64,000 nt of DNA, taken from assembly GCA_013400155.1 (NCBI GenBank), contig VXBM01000219.1:958468-1022467 (forward strand), given 5' to 3'. A model generated the notes under the pieces. That model saw only the letters and a program-made list of their open reading frames with translations, was not told where the DNA came from and ran no database searches. The position numbers and the translations under genes are program-made. Positions within the stretch are counted from its first letter, which is position 1, and the number at the start of each line of letters is the position of its first letter. The stretch comes from Helopsaltes ochotensis (Eukaryota > Chordata > Aves > Passeriformes > Locustellidae). Below, one piece after another: positions 58,824 to 64,000 of this stretch.

Positions 58824-61800
58824 ATTTCCTGTTCCAGTGTGGGGTATAAATGCAATTTCACTGTCTGCCTTCTTGACTGTAGTAACCTCCTCAGGCTAAA
58901 TTGAAGGACTTCTTGCTGGGAACTAGGATTGAAGAGAAAATCCCCTTCTCTTGCAGATACAGAGCTCTTTTTTAGGTAGCACACAATGGTGAAAAACTTG
59001 TTACAAGCCAGATGTTGGTGATTAAACTGTAGGAGGAAAATCACTTGGCAAATGTTTTTCGTATAGCAAATTTAAGATTTATCAAAATCTATTGTGTTTT
59101 TTGCCACACTTCACCTGCAGTTCTAGGATATCAGTCAATATGTTAGAAAAACAGCAGATGCATGATTTGTGCAGTTAATGTGGCTGCTCTTCTGTCTGCA
59201 GCTGATAGTGTTAAAATAAGGCCCGTGATGTCCTAGCACGTAGTCAGTGGGAAGTTATTGGAACACTTATAATAGCACCAAACTCCCTTATCAGGTCTGC
59301 CAGACAAAGTTTAACAGTTCTGTGCTTCTGTTGAGTGTGGGGGTCATTTATGGTAGAATTAACATATCAGGAGTCCACAGAGCCTGGGGTCCTAATCTTT
59401 GATTGTGGCCAATATGAAGTAATTCAGAAACTGATAAAAGAAAATCTGTAATACTTATTCAGTTAAAAGGCAAGCTGTGCTTCTCAAAAATTCTTTATTG
59501 TTCCCATTTTCATTACCTAGCATCCCCCACCCCTAAACCAGAAAGAAACATAAACCAACCAAAATAATCCCCAAAGCCCCCAACCCTTTAAATGGTGATC
59601 AAGGAGGTTTAATAAAAGAATCTTCTCTCAGAAGACAAATTGACAACATTGAGACACCAATTAGTGCTTTTCTTAGCAAACTTAATAAACTGTGCTGATT
59701 TGGTCTGGACTTCATATACTGCTTCTTTGTGGGAAATGTCTGTGATTCCCCAGCATCAGGGGAGTATGGTATAGCTATGAAGAGGATGTGCTCTTGTTCA
59801 TAAAGTTAAAGTTGAAAGTTAAGAAAATACTGTTAGGTATGTCCAGGCTGCTTGACTTTTATCTAATATAATGGATAGCAAACCCTGGCATCTGCTGGAA
59901 AAATTTGGTGTTTTTTCAAAAGCACAGAGAAAATTTTATTCTTTTTCACAGCAATGTCAGTACAATGAAATATTATTTTTGTTTAAATTAATATCAAATA
60001 ACTAGACTAAACATATTCATTAAAAAAATTATGTGGGAAAAAGTCACACAACAATGTACCCAGTGCACTTTACGTGGGGTGTTCAGCTGTCTTACTTCAA
60101 CACTGAGTTCACCAGGTTGAAACTCATACTCTCATTTTAATTTTCACAATTCTTACACTGTGCCTTTATATAGGCTTATTCTTCATATTCTTATCTGTAC
60201 ACCCCCTCATTTCTTGTCACTTAGAAGTCTCAGGTTTCTCTTTCTGACTTGTATTTCAAATTATTTGTCTGATATTTTCTCACTACCAGTGTTGTCTTAA
60301 ATACTAGATGCCAGTGTCTTTGCATGTTTGAATTGGTCATGCGGCCTGCTCAAGAGAACAATGTATCATGTTAGATTTCCTCTTTGCAGTAGTCTACTTC
60401 AGTTCTGCCTATCATCTATAACGTCATTCAGTGACCTCTCAAGTTTTTGCTAGTTTCTAGCATTTTTAACTTCAGGATATAGTTTTCTAATAGGCACCAG
60501 AAGGCTTAATCTCACTACCCCTTCCCTAAGTACTTTGACTAGTTTATCACTTATGTCAAGATCTAGTCCAGGATGGGTCTTTATAGAATTGCTGTAGTTG
60601 ATTTCACAGAACTCTTCTCTCTTTGTCCCCTTCTAGTGCCTGCCTCTTCTCTGATGGTTCATACTTCTCTAACCTGGGTGTTTTTCAGCCGTGTATCATA
60701 TGATATTTCATCCCACTTTTCACAGCCCTCCACTTTGGCTCTTTCCCTTACTTCAAATTTTAATATCCAAACAGAGTTTTATTTCTTTGTCTTTGGTGTT
60801 AATGAGCTTCATGAATGGATATCTTTACGGGATTTGCTGATGTTTTTATATCACTGATTTCTATAATTTAAATTCAATTATTTTTTATTTCTTTTAACTC
60901 TCTGAATACTTTTACAGTAACTCTTTTATTTATCTCTCTAATGCAATGTATTATTATTTGATTACACTGTGTGTCTTATTGCCAATTTGTAAAAACATGC
61001 TGTCTTTCTCTTTCATTTTTGCAGAACTAAGTAAATCTGTTTAAAGATTTATATTATTGCAATATCTCTTTAAATAGACAGCTTTCCCTTGAAAGAATCA
61101 TCTGCTCTGACTGCCCATTGTCACAGAGCTGTGAGGTTTTAGACAAAAGTGGAGCAGTACTGCAGTGGTCTATGGTTTTCATTTCCCATTCTAAGTCCCT
61201 TATTTTATAACTGGCTGACTTGTCTACTATATTCATCTGTATAGCTCATTTCATTTGTCATACCTAGTGCTGGAAGCCACCATCTCCAAGTAATTAATGA
61301 CTTCTCACCTGGACCATTTTATCTCTTATTGCTTATTGCTCCCTTCTGTGGCTGTCTCATATCCTTTTCAAGAAAAAATTAAAATTAAAAAACCCTAAAC
61401 CAGAAATTTTTTCAGCTATTTGCACATCATTACACTCATATGAACCAAGACCGGATTTGAACCAGGCTTCCAGTAGCAAAGATCAAACAATTTTTTTCTG
61501 ACAGCCAGCATGTGTCTTCCTCCAAATTATTATTCTCAATAAGGTACTTTAGATTTCAGCTACTGGTAGTCCATGGCATCTCATGATCATCTGAGTGATT
61601 GCTTTTCTAGTCTTTCTGTGAAGGTACAACGTGGCAAACTTTATCTTAGCATTTTAGCAAACTCTTTCTGCTGAAAATCAGATAAATTGAAAAGAAGGTA
61701 ACAAGTCCATCAGATTTCCACTCAATAAAGCCATCCCTATTTATCAGATCTACAGTTGTCAGCAGGGCTGGAGTACTGGTTGACTGTAGCCATAAACAAC

Positions 61801-62074
61801 TTCAAGCACAACAGCATCTTTCATCTCTCCCCCTCTTAAAAATTACAAATTTTCTCCAAGGCACTGAAATCTTAAATAGTTTTTCTCACAGTTGAAAAAT
61901 AAAAGAACAAAGACAATGGCAATGGCCAGTATTTGTGTAAACAGTTGAGGTAAAGGGAATATAGAGCATGCAGGGAACTCGGGCTGTCCTTCACCTTGAG
62001 AGTCAGTGTAACCTACTCTTTTGGTCTGTCTTTTACCTCAGTCTCTGATGATATTACAGCCCAGAGTGGGATCT
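58820..62074. other. Unassigned non-coding DNA
   Basis: No gene is recognised. A C/A-rich run (about 59505-59590, blocks such as accaaccaaaataatccccaa) is the mirror-strand counterpart of the G/T tracts elsewhere. Open frames are under 125 codons and lack recognisable motifs. Confidence 0.5.
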
Positions 62075-62385
62075 ACCTGGCCTCACAATTATTTCAGCCA
62101 GCACTCTTAACACTTATGGGTGGATATTGTCAGGGCCCATGAATTTGTAGGGATCAAACTCCTGTAATTGTTCACACGCCAACTCTTCCTTCACTGAGAG
62201 TGCATCTGTGCTTTCATCAACCTGGATGTTTGTTCACAAGGCTTGGGACCAAAAAATGCTGGTAAAGAGAGAGGTGTAGAAAGTGTAGAGAAACTCTGCC
62301 TTTTAAGTGTTGGTGACTAATTCACCTCTCCTGTTCAAAAGTGGGCCAATAATTTCCTTCTGTTTCTGCTTGTATTTCAGCAGGT
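62075..62385 (-). mobile_element. CR1 LINE internal ORF2 fragment (pre-RT and RT start)
   Basis: Read on the minus strand, this piece translates to recognisable CR1 ORF2 sequence: 'KQKQKEIIGPLLNRRGELVT' near 62370-62312, a short 'KAEFLYTFYTSLFTSIF' block, and 'QLQEFDPYKFMGPDNIHP' near 62175-62110. A stop codon then replaces the usual Arg, followed by 'VLRVLAEII'. The 'MGPD.IHP.VLR.LA' motif marks the start of the reverse-transcriptase domain in CR1. Several frameshifts and stops show that it is dead. The catalytic part, C-terminus and 3' UTR are absent, unlike the usual 5'-truncated copies. Confidence 0.9.
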
Positions 62386-64000
62386 TAGTACCAGTGGCGT
62401 CTCTCTTTGTACTAATTTATCAGATTTGTGCTACCCTATTCCACAATATACCAAGTAATACCCTTACACAGGAACTGACTAACTTCAGAGGCAACCAAAA
62501 ACTGAGATACATCACCTAAGGATGCAGAGAGTATTTAGTGCGTGATGCAGGTTCAGCTTACAGTAAGAACGGGGTGCTCTGACTCTCCTCTTTTCAGCTA
62601 TGTCTTAGCTCTTACATACATGACAATATGATGAAGATCTAAACCTACCCTCTTGGTAACCAGGAATATAAGTCTCAAACACCAGGTAACTGATTCTCTT
62701 GTAGAATGAGCTCCGTAAAGATCACTCTTCAGCTAGAGGGGATATCAGATGTAGTACACAGATGAGGTGAAGGTGATGATGATGATGAAGAGTGAGTTAA
62801 ACACACTTCTAAGGTTTATCCACATTTTTTCCCATTCCAAAGTAAGGTGCTTGGATATTTATGAAAGGATATTTCAATGATTATCTAACATACTCATCAA
62901 TATGTCTGAAAAAGTGCTGAAAAGAATGTACTATCAAAGAAAGCTTTAAGGCTTGAACAGTTATGCATGAGATCAAGGACTCGGTCTCAAGTTCAAGTCA
63001 AAATTTACATGCACAGCCCCAGAGCTCAAGAGTTACTGAAAAATACTCCTTGTATTTTCTTTTTTTTCCCAAGCTCTAGCTGAACCTGTGCTTATTGACC
63101 TTCAAGGGACACAGCAATATCTTTCTTACTCAGGCCTTGCCTGAGGGGTGATGCAATGACAGACTGAATTGTCATTCTGGGAATTTGGTTGGCATTGTGT
63201 CAGTTTTGCTTCGCATCAATTTAGATAACGCGTGTCTCTACGATGGCAAAGGTACATGATAGATATGAAATGAAAACTATATATGTAAATATATCCTGGT
63301 GACTCTGGCAGCAAAATTATGTAAATGTCAACTGAAAAGCTCTGTCACACCATTAAGGATGAATGTGTGTATATTGGGATTTTTAACTCTCTACAAGAGA
63401 ATTATATTGTCACAGAGTCATATTATAAAATATATGTGCATTTGCTTTCCTTGTGTGCAGAAATACTGCTGTAATGAGTAGAGATTGCGGGATTTAAGGC
63501 TTAGAACCTAGGACATCTGGTAAACTAGTTTCTGTTACTTTTATTAATTTTGTCTGATAACCATAGTTGTGGTATTAAATACTGTGACAAGATGCAATAC
63601 TCATCAGGCAGTTCTGGACTCAGAGGTTGGATTCATCATCAGAAAGCTTTGTCAATTTCTAGGAGAAAGTTTGGGGAAAAGAAGCTCTCGTGCAAAGTTC
63701 AATTCAAAATTCAAAAACGCCTTTCTTTCAGAGCCTCTTCTGGGTCCTTGTTTTGGGTAAAGATGTAAAATTTGGAAGTAGGGAAGCCTTTAAAGTAGGG
63801 TATATCTGCTGTGAAATTCATAATAAAAAGAGCCCAAACTTGGTCAAATTACAGAATATAAACTTCTAAGAGTTTTACAGCTATGATCTTCAGCATGTTT
63901 AATCCTCCTATAGTTCCTATTGTCAGGAAAATGCACCAATGCCGGAGGTTTATGTCCAAAAAGGAGACAGAGGAGTCCTGCCTCCCCTCAGTAAAGGGAG
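62386..64000. other. Unassigned non-coding DNA
   Basis: It holds a (TGA)5 run at 62774-62788 and otherwise ordinary AT-rich unique sequence. Open frames are at most 72 codons with no recognisable family. Confidence 0.55.

Noticed and set aside
58685..59044. 119-codon minus-strand frame with a long poly-Phe segment
   Set aside because: The poly-Phe is the translation of the A-rich tract read on the other strand; the rest is unremarkable.
1..64000. CRISPR arrays, operons, tRNA or rRNA genes, mitochondrial insertions
   Set aside because: No regularly spaced repeats, tRNA B-box-like TTCGA context or rRNA core sequences were seen, and the genome type (bird nuclear DNA) makes bacterial features inapplicable.

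Overview
The window looks like non-coding nuclear DNA from a bird. It is AT-rich and CpG-poor, with the short degraded CR1 retrotransposon copies typical of avian genomes. It also has LTRs of avian endogenous-retrovirus type, recurrent G/T-rich simple tracts, and one 80-base assembly gap inside such a tract. I recognise no host protein-coding gene, tRNA, rRNA or other structural RNA. Reading frames are short (the longest is 196 codons), have unbiased or low-complexity composition, and resemble no family known to me. The window could be intergenic or a long intron; the sequence alone does not decide which.

Layout: 1-2260 is unassigned, with a GC-richer patch at 1440-1830, followed by a G/T tract at 2261-2340. 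A plus-strand CR1 3' end lies at 4100-4492. From there to 15.5 kb there is only simple DNA, with two small perfect hairpins at 9644 and 11926. A (TA)n repeat and a long G/T tract occupy 15526-15773. An antisense retroviral solo LTR (18581-19168) is followed by a more decayed relic, probably of the same family (20019-20165). The best-preserved CR1 of the plus strand is at 23460-24068; two blocks of its ORF2 C-terminus remain readable in different frames. The assembly gap is at 28652-28731. Minus-strand CR1 copies sit at 39308-39545 and 47544-48121. A CR1 3' tail (55622-55730) lies just upstream of a second, sense-oriented solo LTR (55901-56673) that keeps TG...CA ends, short terminal inverted repeats and a near-perfect 6-bp target duplication. 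An A-rich tract is at 58759-58819. A CR1 internal ORF2 fragment (minus strand, 62075-62385) contains readable sequence from just before and at the start of the reverse-transcriptase domain but no 3' end.

No genes work together here. The features record retrotransposition and decay, plus small local mutations (hairpins, short tandem duplications). A few AT-rich segments with homeodomain-type motifs could be conserved regulatory elements, but this needs cross-species alignment. I found no convincing undescribed biological system. The observations most worth checking are the five perfect short hairpins, the strand bias of the G/T tracts, the CR1 piece without its 3' end, and the two LTR insertions.
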